Positions 51,937-63,508 of a DNA stretch of 64,000 nucleotides are shown here, piece by piece. The number at the start of each line of letters is the position of its first letter. The stretch's first letter is position 1. A program made the translations under genes and the position numbers. Location: contig BLAL01000162.1 of the NCBI GenBank assembly GCA_015698045.1, positions 1,116,001-1,180,000 of the forward strand. The letters run 5' to 3'. The DNA comes from Rhizophagus clarus (Eukaryota; Glomeromycota; Glomeromycetes; Glomerales; Glomeraceae). Below the pieces are notes generated by a model. The model was not told the DNA's origin and did no database searches. It saw nothing but the letters and a program-made list of their open reading frames with translations.

Positions 51937-53250
51937 TGGTCAATATTAATAATAATTATTGTTTACTTGGGCTAGTAATTCTTTTACACGTCCAGTACCG
52001 CAAATTTCTTGTAAACAGCTCTGAGATTCTTTAATCATCCCTTCACGGAAAGCACAAAGTCCAACTTGTACCATAGTGCGATTATGTAAAATTTGGGTAC
52101 CAACATCACTAAGTTGAATATTATCTTGTAAATGTGACATTAAAAGCATATCACGTGCAATATAAAATCGGTTATGCAGCGCATGATGGTAAATATGACA
52201 AAGCATTGCACGAGTACGAAGTAAAGATTCTCCTTTCTTGTAAAGATAAACACAGAGAGCGTGAATAAGATCAGAAGAATCTTGTGTTATCGCAGGTGGG
52301 GTAATTGAAGATTTAAGATTCGAAGGGAGTGATTGAGAAACTGTATTTTCAACAGTCTGAATAACTTGATCGGGCTATATAATATTTATATTATTAATAA
52401 CAAAAATAAAGGTATATATAGATAAACTAGAAATGATCTTTTTTACCTTGTAATATAAATGTTCTAATCTTCTCATTATCACTCTACTCGTACTCTCATT
52501 TAAATCATTTTTTTCAAAATAAATTTGTCCTCTCACAATGGTTGCATATAATTCAGTTTCATCTTTCAATCTATCCACATAATCAGTAGTATGTGGATCA
52601 ATATTCTGTAAAGATTTTGTAAACTCATCATCTAAACGATCAATGAAAGAAACGATAGATCCGCGTATGCTATATGTTTGACCTGGTTCTATAACTGGTT
52701 CCTTATCATCTTCTTCTTCTTCTTCAACAAGATCATGAATTGCAAAATGAAGATTTGTCTCTAAAATTGTTAAGAGTTGATTTATCTCCTTCTGCGTGCT
52801 TAATATAACAAAAAATAAATCGTCAATAAGAATTAACAATTATACTGAATCATACAACTAAGATATCGTTTTCTTACCTTTTCCACATATCAACATTCAT
52901 GTAACTACTCATACCCGGATAATAATCAAATTGAGAAGGTATTAATGCAAGTAAAACTCGGATTTGTTGATATGGTGTAGCAGCAACACCTAAAAGTTTT
53001 TGAAGGACTTTAATTTGTTCTAAACGGTCCGTATTCTTTTTTCCTCTTGCTTCCAGAATTTCTCTCAATTTTTTGAACAAATTATCAGAAGTGAACTCAA
53101 TGGGTTTCTTTCCCTTCCCAACTTGTTCAAAACCCTCATCATCAGGAACTTCATTAGATGATAATTCTTCATGGTTTGTAGATGTTGGTTTTTCGATGTC
53201 AACGTCTTCATCAGGTTCCTCTTCCGATTCAACCGGGTTCTATTTCATCG

Positions 53251-53283
<33 letters not shown>

Positions 53284-53961
53284 AATATTAGAATTTGAAG
53301 ATTCATTTTATAATAAAATTTAATTATGCCTACTTGTCTCCATCTTTCAACTTCATCTTCAAATTGACGAACAATCTTTTTGATTTTATTTTTCATCGAA
53401 TTTAATGCTTTAGCTTGAGTTGCATTCATTTTTTTCTTCGCTTCTTTTTCTTTTTCTTTTTGTAAAGCTTCATTAAGAAAATCTTCAAGTGAAGCGATCG
53501 TTTTAATATATACACGTGGCATTCCAATTGATCCAAAAGATTTACTAACATTTTTATTTAATTTTTCAAATTCTAATTAAAAATAGATGAGTTAAATGTC
53601 AAGATTTTGTTCTTTAAATTTTAAATTAAAAAACTATCATTAACATACCATTTTGAATAGCGACCCAATCATTAATTTTTTTAGCATTTTCAATAGTTTT
53701 AATGGATGATTCAAGAGCATCTTGTTTTTTATCTTTAGCGGACTTAACCTCCCTTTTCTCATCTATATCAGATTCTTCTGATTCTGATTCTGCATCTTTA
53801 AGAAATTTACTTTTAGCACCTGCTGCAGGTTTTGATGTCGGTTCATCTGATGAATCAGAAATATGGTCATCATCAGATTCTTCTTCTTCTTCATTTGATG
53901 AAATAATTTCATCTTCTTCATCAGATTCGCTATCTGATCCTCCTCGGAAAAATCTTGACAT
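50865..53961 (-). CDS. NIP1: translation initiation factor eIF3 subunit C
   Basis: Eight exons (53961-53649, 53572-53334, 53239-52878, 52798-52447, 52374-51967, 51875-51632, 51565-51086, 51007-50865) encode 846 residues, the usual length for fungal eIF3c. The start [18 protein letters not shown] is the family N-terminus, followed by an acidic/Lys-rich region. Diagnostic blocks are [123 protein letters not shown] and the PCI domain with [22 protein letters not shown]. The C-terminus is Gln/Arg-rich. The factor bridges eIF1, eIF5 and the 40S subunit during start-site selection. Introns contain long homopolymers (about 28 A at 53250-53278; T then A at 51904-51936). Confidence 0.95.
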
Positions 53962-54647
53962 TTTTTAATAACCTTAAATATTAAATTAGTTATGAAATAA
54001 AATTGGTCATGATTAATTTCTTTTATAATTATATTAGCTGATATAAGGTTTAAACTATTATAAAGTATAAACTTAGAAATTCTTCTCTCACAAGAAATAC
54101 AACTTTTTTTTACTCCCATTCCAAATCGGATCATTTTTATCAAAAAATTTTTTTTTTTTAAAAAAAAAAAAAGGTATTATAAAAGACTTACTGAGAAAAA
54201 GTAAAAGGATTCTCTCAAACTGACAAAGCAGAAATGGTAAGCGATTTCAAATTCGGGTTTTTAGAAATTTATAAAAATTTATTGTATCATGTGATTATCA
54301 AAAAAGTTTTGATCATCTTATGGACGAATGAAATTTCATTAGAAGAACATTTAGACTGTATCTTTTTAAAAAGGAATTTTTATAACTAATATTCATATTC
54401 TTATAAATGGATTTTTCTCCTAACCTTAATTCTAAAGCGAATACACTAGATATAGTTTATTGATTGGAGTTAAATCATCACAATCACGTATCTTAGAATA
54501 TGGCATATTATAATATTTTCAATTAACTGATTAACTGTCATTTAGCTGGTATATTAATTATTAAATAAATCAGTAATTATGAAAATCTATTTTAAAATTT
54601 GTCCTAATAGTAGTATAAATAAATTTAAAGGTATTTTATAATTACTT
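53962..54647. other. intergenic region upstream of eIF3c
   Basis: About 690 bp containing the eIF3c promoter and the 3' end of ATP11. A T-run/A-run pair lies at about 54148-54170. No gene seen. Confidence 0.5.
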
Positions 54648-55861
54648 TTATAAATTTTTTATTAAATCCTTATATTCAAATTTATCAGGATATTTATGAA
54701 ATTTTTCAACTAAATCTAATTCATATTTTGTTCCACTAACATAAAATTTTTGCATTGCATAAGCAAGATATTGAGCAGATTTTAAAGAAATTAATTTTGG
54801 TTGAATAATTTCACCTTGCATTAAAACAATTCCTTTATAATCAATAAGATCAGGAAAATGAGTTAATACCATATGATGTTTTGATTCGATACCATGAGTT
54901 TTATATTCTAATAAAGAAGTGAAAAAACATTGATGGAATTGAAATTGAAGAATATAAAATTCTAATCCTTGCTCTTGAGGTAAAGGAACAACAAACTAAT
55001 TTATTTTTTAAATAAAAAAAATAATATAATAATGTTAATTAATAATAATTAATCCATAAAATTTTTTAGATTATAAACAAAAATTACCATAGGATATTGT
55101 TGTCCACGTTTAAATAAGGTTCTATAAGTTTCAGCAGGAATAACAGCTGACAAGTAATTTTTTGTAGAATGATATTCTAACCATAATTTTTCAATTGTTT
55201 CGGAATCATGATCTTTTATCTTTTCCATATTTAATATCTTGTCAAGAGGCTAAAATTCAATAGATTTAACATATCACCATAAAAAATAATCATGATAAAT
55301 ATTATAATAATTTCAATATAATCTTACTTTAACATGTGGTGGTAGACTCATTGAATCTTTTGTAAAATTTGTTTTCTGTAATGAATTTGTTTCAATTTCA
55401 TTTAATGAAATTTTTTTAGGTGTAAAAGATGAATTCTTTTGAATTGCTTTTAATTTTACAGCTTTCATTTCTTCTACAGAAGAAAACTTTTCCCTTTTAA
55501 ATAGCGATACAAGGAAAAAAAGAAATTAAGTTTTATTATATTTAAATATTTTTCACTTAACGTTTTACATACTTTTCAGCTTTGTTTTTTAATTTATCAT
55601 AATATTTTTCCATGTATTTTGAATTTGACGTATCTTTCGAGTGTATAAACTGAAATTGATCTTGAATCGCAAAATAAGATTTTCAAATAGACAGCCATTA
55701 ATTATTAAAATAAATAAATAAATAAATAAATAGATAAACCAACCAGAAGTTACTTTGGAAAACCGCATTTGGGTTTGGACTCTTTTAGGAAAAACATGTT
55801 TATTTTGTTTAATAAATAACGAAGAAAGAGAGTGTGTAGAATTTCTAAGACCACTATACAT
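54648..55861 (-). CDS. ATP11: ATP11/ATPAF1-like mitochondrial F1-ATPase assembly chaperone
   Basis: Five exons (55861-55754, 55649-55573, 55493-55328, 55249-55088, 54995-54648) give 286 residues, matching the family length. The protein binds free F1 beta subunits in the mitochondrial matrix to prevent their aggregation before assembly. The N-terminus (MYSGLRNSTHSLSSLF) is basic, hydroxylated and without acids, as expected of a mitochondrial presequence. Family landmarks are YYDKLKNKAEK, LDKILNMEKIKDHDSETIEKLWLEYH, VIPAETY, FVVPLPQEQGLEFYILQFQ, HHMVLTHFPDLIDYKGIVLM and the C-terminal VEKFHKYPDKFEYKDLI. The start is the first ATG. Confidence 0.92.
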
Positions 55862-56015
55862 TTTTTTTTTTTATAAATATATGCATTTGATCAATTTATA
55901 TGTAAATCACTAAAAAAATCCGATTGGCTGATAAAACACATTTGATAATCATTAAATGTAACTTTTAATAAATTACTAGTACAGTATTTAATCGAGGTTT
56001 AAAATAATTTAATTA
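55862..56015. promoter_or_regulatory. compact spacer: ATP11 promoter / GlyRS 3' end
   Basis: Only 154 bp separate the ATP11 start from the stop of the upstream glycyl-tRNA synthetase gene on the same strand. TGATAAAACACATTTGATAATCATTAA-type AT-rich sequence; no specific site recognised. Confidence 0.4.
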
Positions 56016-58890
56016 TTAGTCGAGTTCTTGTTGTGTAAAAGTTGGATATGTTTCCAAAACTTTCTCCCAAGTAGTACTTTCTTCCAGTAAATCTTTTAGA
56101 ACTTGAAGTATGGTTTCGACCTATTAAATGAATAATCGTTAAGATCTATTCGAGTATTGAAAAAAAATTTAATTAACTAAAAAGTGATATACTCTACATT
56201 TTCTCTTATTTGTTTGGTAGTATCTCGTTCTCGTAACGTTATTGTGGTATCATTCACAGATTGGAAATCTATTGTAATCGCGAATGGTGTTCCGAGTTCA
56301 TCGTTACGCGAATAACGACGTCCAATAGAATTAGAAGAGTCATCGACTTTAATCGCAATACTTAGCTTGCGAAGACGTTTTGCTTTTGAGTTTAATAAAT
56401 AATAAATGAATACTTCAAAACTTAAAGGCAATGAATAAATGATATAAAGTTTATATTAAAAGTTACCGATATCGTTAACGAGGTCTGTAAAAGCTGGATT
56501 ATTACTTAACGGGACCAATAAACATTTGAAAGGAGCAACACGTGGAGGGAACGACAACACCTATTCATAAATTATATGTGAGTGAGAAAATAACGTGTAA
56601 TTGCGTAATTGTTTATCAATTTCCTTACTTACTGATCTCTGTTCATCGTCTTTACGCGTCCAATATACGTGCTCAATTAAAGAATATAAAATACGGCCGA
56701 TACCAAAAGAAGGCTCTATTACATTAGGAATATATTCCCTGACTAATATTGTTTTTATCAAATAAATTAGTTCTGGATACTATAACATTAACCCGTTAAA
56801 AAAAATTAATTTACCATGTTCTGTGAAAGTTTGACGTTTAATAGTTAAATATTCACTCGTAATTTCATATTGATTTCCGTCGGTGCCAGGAACTTTTGTA
56901 ACACTAAATTTAAAATAGTAAATATACAAATTTAAACACATATATAAAATATCAAGTGAGCTTACCCATTCCCATCTTCTAAAGACTTTTTCAAGGCCTC
57001 AAGTTGTTCTTCATTTAACCTAGTCAGATAATCCTCTACAGTTTTAGAATTTTGTCTTAATTTAGGTCCAAAGACTTTTTTATTGATTTCTAACACGGTT
57101 TTTTCATAAACAATTGGTTCGGATAAATTCTCTCGTACTACAAGTTTTTCCTTGGTACGATTTGAGTGAACTGTTAAATCATATGCTGACCTATCAGCAC
57201 AGCCGACGCATTCGATCCATCCCTAATAATTGACATATTAAAATATAAGACTTAAAAAAAGAAATAAAAATAATAATTGTAAACCTGGTAAGTTATAAAA
57301 CGGATAACTAACATAACTATTATAAATGTCTGCATCCCAACAATCACAAGCATAATGAGCCATTTCATTTGGCATATGTTGGCGGAATCGAAGCTTATCT
57401 GGTTTAATTCCGAGTTTAACCAAAAATAAGAATGTCCTGGCTAAGAAATAGCCAAGGGTCTCGTTATCTACAAGTTTCTAAAATAAAATAAAACCTCCTT
57501 AGAAAAATATAAATAAATTTGTAAATTAACATTTAAATAGACTCACTTTTTCTACAGCTTCGCCGATAGCCATTTCGATAGGTTCCATTGTACCTTCTGA
57601 TTGTCTAGACCGTGGAACGAGAGGAAGTCTTATATCTTTCACTTCATTAAAACGAGAATGATTCTTATTGAAAGGATCCACATAATGTTCAATTTCAGCC
57701 ATAAGAAATTCCCTAAAATAAAATAAAAACTTTTAATTTAAACACACTTAAATTAGAATGAATTCAGAATGATAATGTAGTCAACTTACCTGACTCTGAT
57801 AAGACCAGATCTTGGACTAATCTCATTCCTAAATGAACGACCAATTGAAGCTGAGGCAAACGGCATCTTATCATTGTTGAATTCAAGAAATCTTTTAAAA
57901 TTTAAAAATTGACCTTGAGCCGTTTCCGGTCGAAGATATCTTAATCATAAAACGCGTGGAAGCGCAATAACTTTAGTAGCAAATATAATTTATAATCAAC
58001 TTGTTTTAATAAAATTTACCCTTTTAGATGCCCTGTAGGACCAATACTACTTTCAAACATCAAATTAAATTCCTCAGGTTCGGTCAGATCATTACCAGAT
58101 TCAGGACTCTTTATATTATGTTTACGTATGATTTCTCCAAGTTCAGCACCATCATAATTAGTGATCTAAAGTAATGTTCACGTAAGCACATCATAGATAA
58201 TGAATAATGTCACAATAAACTGAAATTATAATTTACCAATGCTAAAATCTCTTCATATTCCGCTTTAACAGGATCTTCCAATTTTACAATCTGAGATTTA
58301 TCATTCTTCTTTTTGTTCTTTTCTGATTGAACATTACTATCTGATTTAGCTCTAGCTTGTTTATCACCTTCTAATCTAGTTTCTAGTACTGCTTTAATAA
58401 GATGATCAGCACGATATATATCACTAGTCTTCAATGAGTCTTTAACCATCCAGTCTGTAAATTTATCAACATGACCGGAAGTTTTTAATACCTCAGCTGG
58501 CGTCATAATACTACCATCCATTTCAAGCATATCTTCTTCTAATACAAAATGCCTGCGCCATAAATCAATAATATTTGCTTGAAGTGCACAGCCTGGAGGA
58601 CCATAGTCATAGAAACCGGCAACAGCTTGGAAAATTAAAATTTAATAAGAAAACTACATAAAAATATGTTATAAATATTGACGTTAAAATTTCGATAAAA
58701 ATAACTTACCACCATAAATTTGGAAAGAAGGTGTATAGAAAAAGCGTTTTTTCAATACTTCTTCTAATGCTGTACGATTGAAAGTGGTCATACTTGAATG
58801 AAATTTTGCACGAAGAAAATGCTGAGTTAGAGTCCTAAACTTGAAAGGAAAGTTTTTTTTAAGACTAAATTTCGTTTGAACAGAAATCAT
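56016..58890 (-). CDS. GRS1: glycyl-tRNA synthetase, predicted dual mitochondrial/cytosolic
   Basis: Twelve exons (58890-58710, 58625-58237, 58165-58020, 57939-57790, 57712-57547, 57477-57313, 57222-56966, 56903-56815, 56742-56633, 56560-56467, 56382-56198, 56120-56016) encode 678 residues. It is an alpha2-type class II synthetase with motif 1 around [16 protein letters not shown], motif 2 around [25 protein letters not shown], motif 3 [13 protein letters not shown], and a C-terminal anticodon-binding domain ([15 protein letters not shown] ... [15 protein letters not shown]). It charges tRNA-Gly. The first 33 residues ([33 protein letters not shown], split here only by reading) are basic with no acids, a likely mitochondrial presequence. 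A second in-frame ATG ([10 protein letters not shown]) matches the usual cytosolic start. The upstream AUG has a weak context and is overlapped by a uORF. Confidence 0.94.
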
Positions 58891-58897
58891 TTGCCAT
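58865..58897 (-). promoter_or_regulatory. uORF overlapping the first GlyRS start codon
   Basis: An ATG at 58897-58895 opens a 10-codon frame ([10 protein letters not shown], then TAG) that runs out of frame across the presequence ATG at 58890. It ends upstream of the cytosolic-type ATG at about 58791. Such a uORF could reduce initiation at the mitochondrial start and favour reinitiation or leaky scanning to the cytosolic one. Whether the transcript includes this ATG is not known. Confidence 0.5.
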
Positions 58898-59406
58898 TTT
58901 ATACTGAGGCTTTGATGTGACTCACTGTAGTTAGTGTATTAGGAGGTGATGTATATAGCCTATGTGATAGATAATATTATTTACAAATTTTTAGCAACAT
59001 TAATGTGAAGTGACAATTAGGATTTTTTGTGTCCAGGATACTTAATAATGAAAGAGTGTTACATGGGTGACAAATATATTTCACTATTATCACGTGATTC
59101 AACTCCGCTTTAGACGTTTTATGAATTTATGTGTCACACCATTAAAATAATGTTCACATCCCGCGAAAAAATTCATAAACAACACGGGTTTATTATAATC
59201 TGTAACCTTGTTCTTTATACCCTATTTCATTTATAGATCGGACCGCATTGTATTAAAGATTTACGCTTATTTAGTATACAGTATTTGGTAATTGAACCAT
59301 AACTGATAACTTTAAATTTTTTACATCACGTGAATTTAGTGCGATAATCAATTACATTGATTTTTTTTTTTTTTTTTTTTTTAACTCTGCATCTAAATAT
59401 TACACT
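58898..59406. promoter_or_regulatory. divergent promoter region with two TCACGTGA sites
   Basis: About 510 bp between GlyRS (minus) and the acidic-protein gene (plus). The perfect palindrome ATCACGTGAT lies at 59089-59098 and ATCACGTGAA at 59325-59334, both bHLH (Cbf1-type) E-boxes. A T-run of about 24 occurs at 59360-59383, just upstream of the acidic gene's start. Confidence 0.5.
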
Positions 59407-60425
59407 ATGAAAAGTATCGACCCTTATTCAGACACCATTTATGAAATTTTAGATCTATCGAAAAATTATGATAGTTCGTCGTCTGATAATACCGATAATG
59501 AAGACTCGCTTATTGATGATCCGAAAGTTAAAAATAATAACGACAAACAGATAAATATTTATGGGAACGACGCGGGAAAAGTTGTTAATAGTGAACATAT
59601 GAATGAGGAAACTAACGAGAAGAAGTCAGATGTTAACGAAGATTCAGATAACGAAGATATAAGCACAAGTGATGATAATAGTAGTGAAGAAAAAATTGCT
59701 AATGAGGAGTCGGACGTTAGCGAAGATTCGGATAGCGAAGATACAAACACAAATGATAATAATGACAGTAGCGAAGAAACAGACATGAATGAAGAATCGG
59801 AAAATGAGGAAATAAACGCAAGCAGAAATGGGAACAAAAAAGTTATTAACAAAGGAACAGATTCGAGTGAAGATGGATCAGATTCAAGCGAAGATTCTGA
59901 TAAGGATGAATCGGGTCCCAGCGAAGATGATGATAATGATAATTTAAATTTGAATGATAGTTCAGAAATGGACGTAAATATAATAAATTCATCAAATTTT
60001 AATGTTAAAACAAATACAAACATTGAAACAGATAGGGACACAGATAATGATATAGACTTTGATACAGAAATGAATGGTGATAAGTTTGGTAAAGATGACG
60101 ACATAGGATTAAATCAAGAACAATCAGAATTGCTAGGTAAAACAAATGATAATATGAAATTAATGTTTTTTTTTTTTTCGTATAGATATAGATTTGACTG
60201 AAAGATTTTTTGATTTATTCATCAGAAACATCAGAAAGAATTCGAGAATTTTTGAAAGATGATTATTTAAGAGAAATAATTCTTAAAATTGATCATGCTG
60301 CAAGAAACAACGATCGTAATGTCGAAGATTTGTTGGATAATGCAAGAAAGAATGATGAAATGTTTTATAATTTTACTGAAGAAATATTAAATATCATATA
60401 TGGAAATCCCGAAATAAACTTTTAA
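59407..60425 (+). CDS. acidic disordered protein with ZNHIT3-like C-terminal helical domain
   Basis: Two exons (59407-60136 and 60226-60425) give 309 residues. The acceptor at 60224-60225 was chosen because it continues the frame into a conserved-looking block. Residues 20-235 are an Asp/Glu/Ser/Asn-rich stretch with degenerate repeats of the type EES/DVSEDSDSED, probably phosphorylated by CK2. The last 65 residues (SELLETSERIREFLKDDYLR, then IILKIDHAARNND ... MFYNFTEEILNII) resemble, from memory, the C-terminal helical domain of ZNHIT3, a box C/D snoRNP assembly factor. The HIT zinc finger that normally precedes it is absent. Function is therefore uncertain; it could bind an Rsa1/NUFIP-like partner. 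Confidence 0.6.
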
Positions 60426-60515
60426 TACTTTAATGAAAAATTTAAAGACTTTAAATAAAATTCACTTCAAGTTTAATAATAATAATAAATACATCAAAAG
60501 TTATACATCAAGAAA
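60426..60515. terminator. 90-bp convergent intergenic region
   Basis: Separates the stop codons of the acidic-protein gene (plus) and the oxidoreductase gene (minus). It contains AAATAAAA and AATAATAATAAA words suited to polyadenylation on the plus strand. Transcripts very likely overlap. Confidence 0.4.
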
Positions 60516-62407
60516 TTAAAGTTTACTTTTTACATTTTCATCATTAACTTTGACCAACATTTTACCAGTATTAAAACCATTAAATAATTTTAATAAACCA
60601 TTTGGAGCATTTTCTAATCCATCAATTATAAATTCTCTTCTTTTAATTTTTCCTTCTTGTAACCATTTTGACATATCCTTAATTGCAATAGGGAATTTTT
60701 GAGCGTAATCAAAACTGAATATTTAAAGTGAAAATTAATAATAATAATTCAAAAATAAAATATATAATCAAACAATAAAATAAAGTCATTCTTACATGAT
60801 AAAACCTTCCATTTTAGCACGTTGAGTAATGAGAGCAGTATAAAATGCAGGACCTTTAGGTTGTTTTTCATTATATTGACTAATAGCGCCACATAAAACA
60901 ATTCTACCATTTTTAGCAATTCTTTTCAAACAATGATCCAATATATCACCACCAACATTATCAAAATAAATATCAATATAGTTTGGTGTAGCTTTTGCTA
61001 GTTTCTCTGCAAATTTAGGATCACGGTAATTTAATGCTACATCAAATCCCAAATTTAATAGCCATTTACATTTGTCTTCAGATCCTGCTATTCCTATTAC
61101 ACGTGCTCCCTTTATTTTTGCGATTTGACCTACAATACTACCTGTTGCTCCTGCCGCCTATTAAATAAAAAAAAAAAGGAAGTAAGAAAGAACAAGTCTT
61201 GAGTAAAGGTCGATGAGAAATTCTACTTACCCCGGAAACGACGACAGTATCTCCTGGTTTTGGTTTACCTGGATAATTACGCATGAATTCATGTTAAAAA
61301 TTTTGTATTAAAAAAATTAATAAAAACAATAGGATTACTTACCAACTTTTTGCCCGAGAAATTTGAGCAGAAAATGTAATTCGCGTATAACATATAAAGT
61401 CACATGATCAATAAATTAAATTACGCGTTTTTAACCTTGAAAGCACGTTCGCTTACCGTCAAGTAAACCGAAGTAAGCGGTCATACCAGTTCCACCAAAA
61501 ATTCCAACGTAATCACGAATTGATGCACCAGGTAGAGGACTATTCATAAGCAAATTAATACGCAACGGTGCGGGTTTAATATTGATCATGCGATTTTTAA
61601 ACCGATATTTTTTTTACAGTTGAATGTCATTTCCATCCAATGACTATTATAAATACTTGAAATACTTACGTGATTTTTCGAACATCTTGGCCATCAATTA
61701 TAGCGTATTCTTGCCATCCTAAATTTTTATTAATTAAAATATATTGAAAAATGAAAGTTCAAAACTTAAATTCCAATATTTACCTAATAACCCTTGAACT
61801 TTATCACCGACTTTAAGTTTAGGGTTTTTAGATAAGACGATCTCTTTGATAAAAAAAAAAAAAAAAGATTAAATTAATTATGTTTGAATTGTTTGAATTA
61901 ATACACGATAAATACATTAATGAACTTACCTCCAACAGCTTGACCGCGCATAACTTCGTTTATTTCTAAATAAATTTATGTTATTTTAATTAATTAATTG
62001 TTATTTATTTTAAAAAAAAAAATATTAATTTTTTTTTTATTTACCTACTGGTTTTATATAGCTATAATGAAAAAATGTTAAATTTTCGAAGTAATTCGAT
62101 TATCATAAAATTTATTCTTCTTTAAAAAAACGCATATTTACCTTCTAGTAGTATTCATCCATCCGCGCATGGCTAATCGATAAGTTTAAGTAAATTTCAA
62201 TCAAATCAATCAAAATGAAATTAAAGAAATTCTTTCGAATTCTATACCTGGGTCCAATGAAAGATAATAAATTTTAACTAATATTTGGCCATCTTTTAAA
62301 TCACCCAAAGTAGGTATTGGAGTCTTTACAATAGTAAAAGTTTCTTTTGGATCAAAGATACCAATAGGACGTTTTGAAAATAGAATTTGTGTATTTTCTT
62401 TGGACAT
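60516..62407 (-). CDS. NADPH-dependent oxidoreductase, PTGR1/LTB4DH family (zinc-independent MDR)
   Basis: Eleven exons are needed for a 345-residue protein: 62407-62248, 62172-62142, 62061-62045, 61965-61930, 61843-61784, 61718-61670, 61539-61457, 61345-61343, 61268-61231, 61157-60796 and 60714-60516. Family landmarks are LSLDPG, MRGWMN, EVMRGQAVGE, GGTGMTAYFGLLD, GKPKPGDTVVVSGAAGATGSIVGQ (nucleotide-binding AAGATG), FDNVGG and CGAISQYN. The zinc ligands of alcohol dehydrogenases are absent, as expected. Relatives reduce alpha,beta-unsaturated ketones and aldehydes with NADPH. The proposed 3-nt exon (TTG, 61345-61343) supplies the Val of DVGKPKPG; without it the protein would be one residue shorter but still in frame. 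Two other exons are only 17 and 31 nt long. Confidence 0.9.
61343..61345 (-). other. candidate 3-nt microexon of the PTGR-like gene
   Basis: TTG on the minus strand, preceded by AAAAAG (acceptor) and followed by a perfect GTAAGT donor. The flanking introns would be 111 bp and 74 bp. Inclusion turns LLD-GKPKPG into LLD-V-GKPKPG, restoring the residue that homologues carry at this place. Confidence 0.45.
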
Positions 62408-63508
62408 TTTTAGGAAATTGCGTGAGAAAGGGAATTATTTGACAACAATTTAAGCAAACTTTTATGTATATCCAAGATTTCAGGGGTTAAGGCGTGTGAA
62501 ATTCGATCAATCGTTGTTGTTTTTTTTAACCGCGGTATCCCGTATCAAGCGTGGAAAAAAACGAAAAAACTTCGGGTAAATCATAAAATTATTAAAATAT
62601 TTCATAGTAATGTTTGGAATTAATTTCAATATATAAAATTCATGTAATTACCTTTATTAACTAAATTTATAATTAATTAAATCATAATAAGTAAATATCA
62701 AAGTCTATCAAATACTTTACTACTTAATAAAATAATTATTATTATATTATATAAATATTTTTACTTAAAATACTGTACTATCTAGATATGATTTTGAACA
62801 ATTCCTTTTTACTTTTTTATAAAATTTGAGAAAAGAATATAAAATTATAGAATGTAAATCTTTTTAAGAGAAAGAGAAAAAGAGAAAGAAAGAGAGCATA
62901 AAATTTAAGTTAAAAATAATGGTTGACTCAAAGATTTAGAATATAAAATTATAAAAGAATATCATATCATTAAAATGAATTTTTTTTTATTTCTTAAAAG
63001 TTAATATTTAATAAAGAGATTTATAGAATCTCTTTAAAGTTTAAGATAAAAATATAAGAATATCATTAAAATAAGTTCTTTTATTTCTCAAAACTAATAC
63101 AAAATTAAATAAATCATTTACTTAACTACTTGTTTTATTATAAATAAGCATTACATTCAATTCTTTAATAAAAAATTATTATACTTCTTTCACATTGTTC
63201 TTCACAGTAAGAAAAATTCCATAAAATGCTATTCTTATCACAAAGTTTCAATCACAAAGTAATAAAACAAAACTCCTTATTCATATTTCAGTAGTTGGAC
63301 ATGAAAAGTTTGGAAAAGTGTAATAAGTAATAACATAATGGCCATATTGCAATACTCATACTTGTATTTCCATTTAGAAAAGAATTAAACAGATGGTATT
63401 GTCTAAATACTTCTAATTCAGCAAGAATATTGGCGAGTGAAATTTGATTCGATATATCCCACATAATTGTGAACAAAGGTGTATAAATTGATTCTGTTTA
63501 ATAATTGA
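62408..63508. other. intergenic region
   Basis: Upstream of the oxidoreductase and downstream of the partial gene at the window edge. A purine-rich GAGAAAGAGAAAAAGAGAAAG stretch occurs at about 62868-62895. A minus-strand open frame at 63288-63476 has no recognised motif and was not called. Confidence 0.5.

Noticed and set aside
59559..60104. 181-residue minus-strand frame rich in Ser and Leu
   Set aside because: Antisense shadow of the acidic repeat region of the gene at 59407-60425.
63288..63476. Minus-strand open frame of 62 residues beyond the stop of the partial gene
   Set aside because: It lies downstream of the TGA that ends the spliced partial gene and has no recognised motif or splice link.
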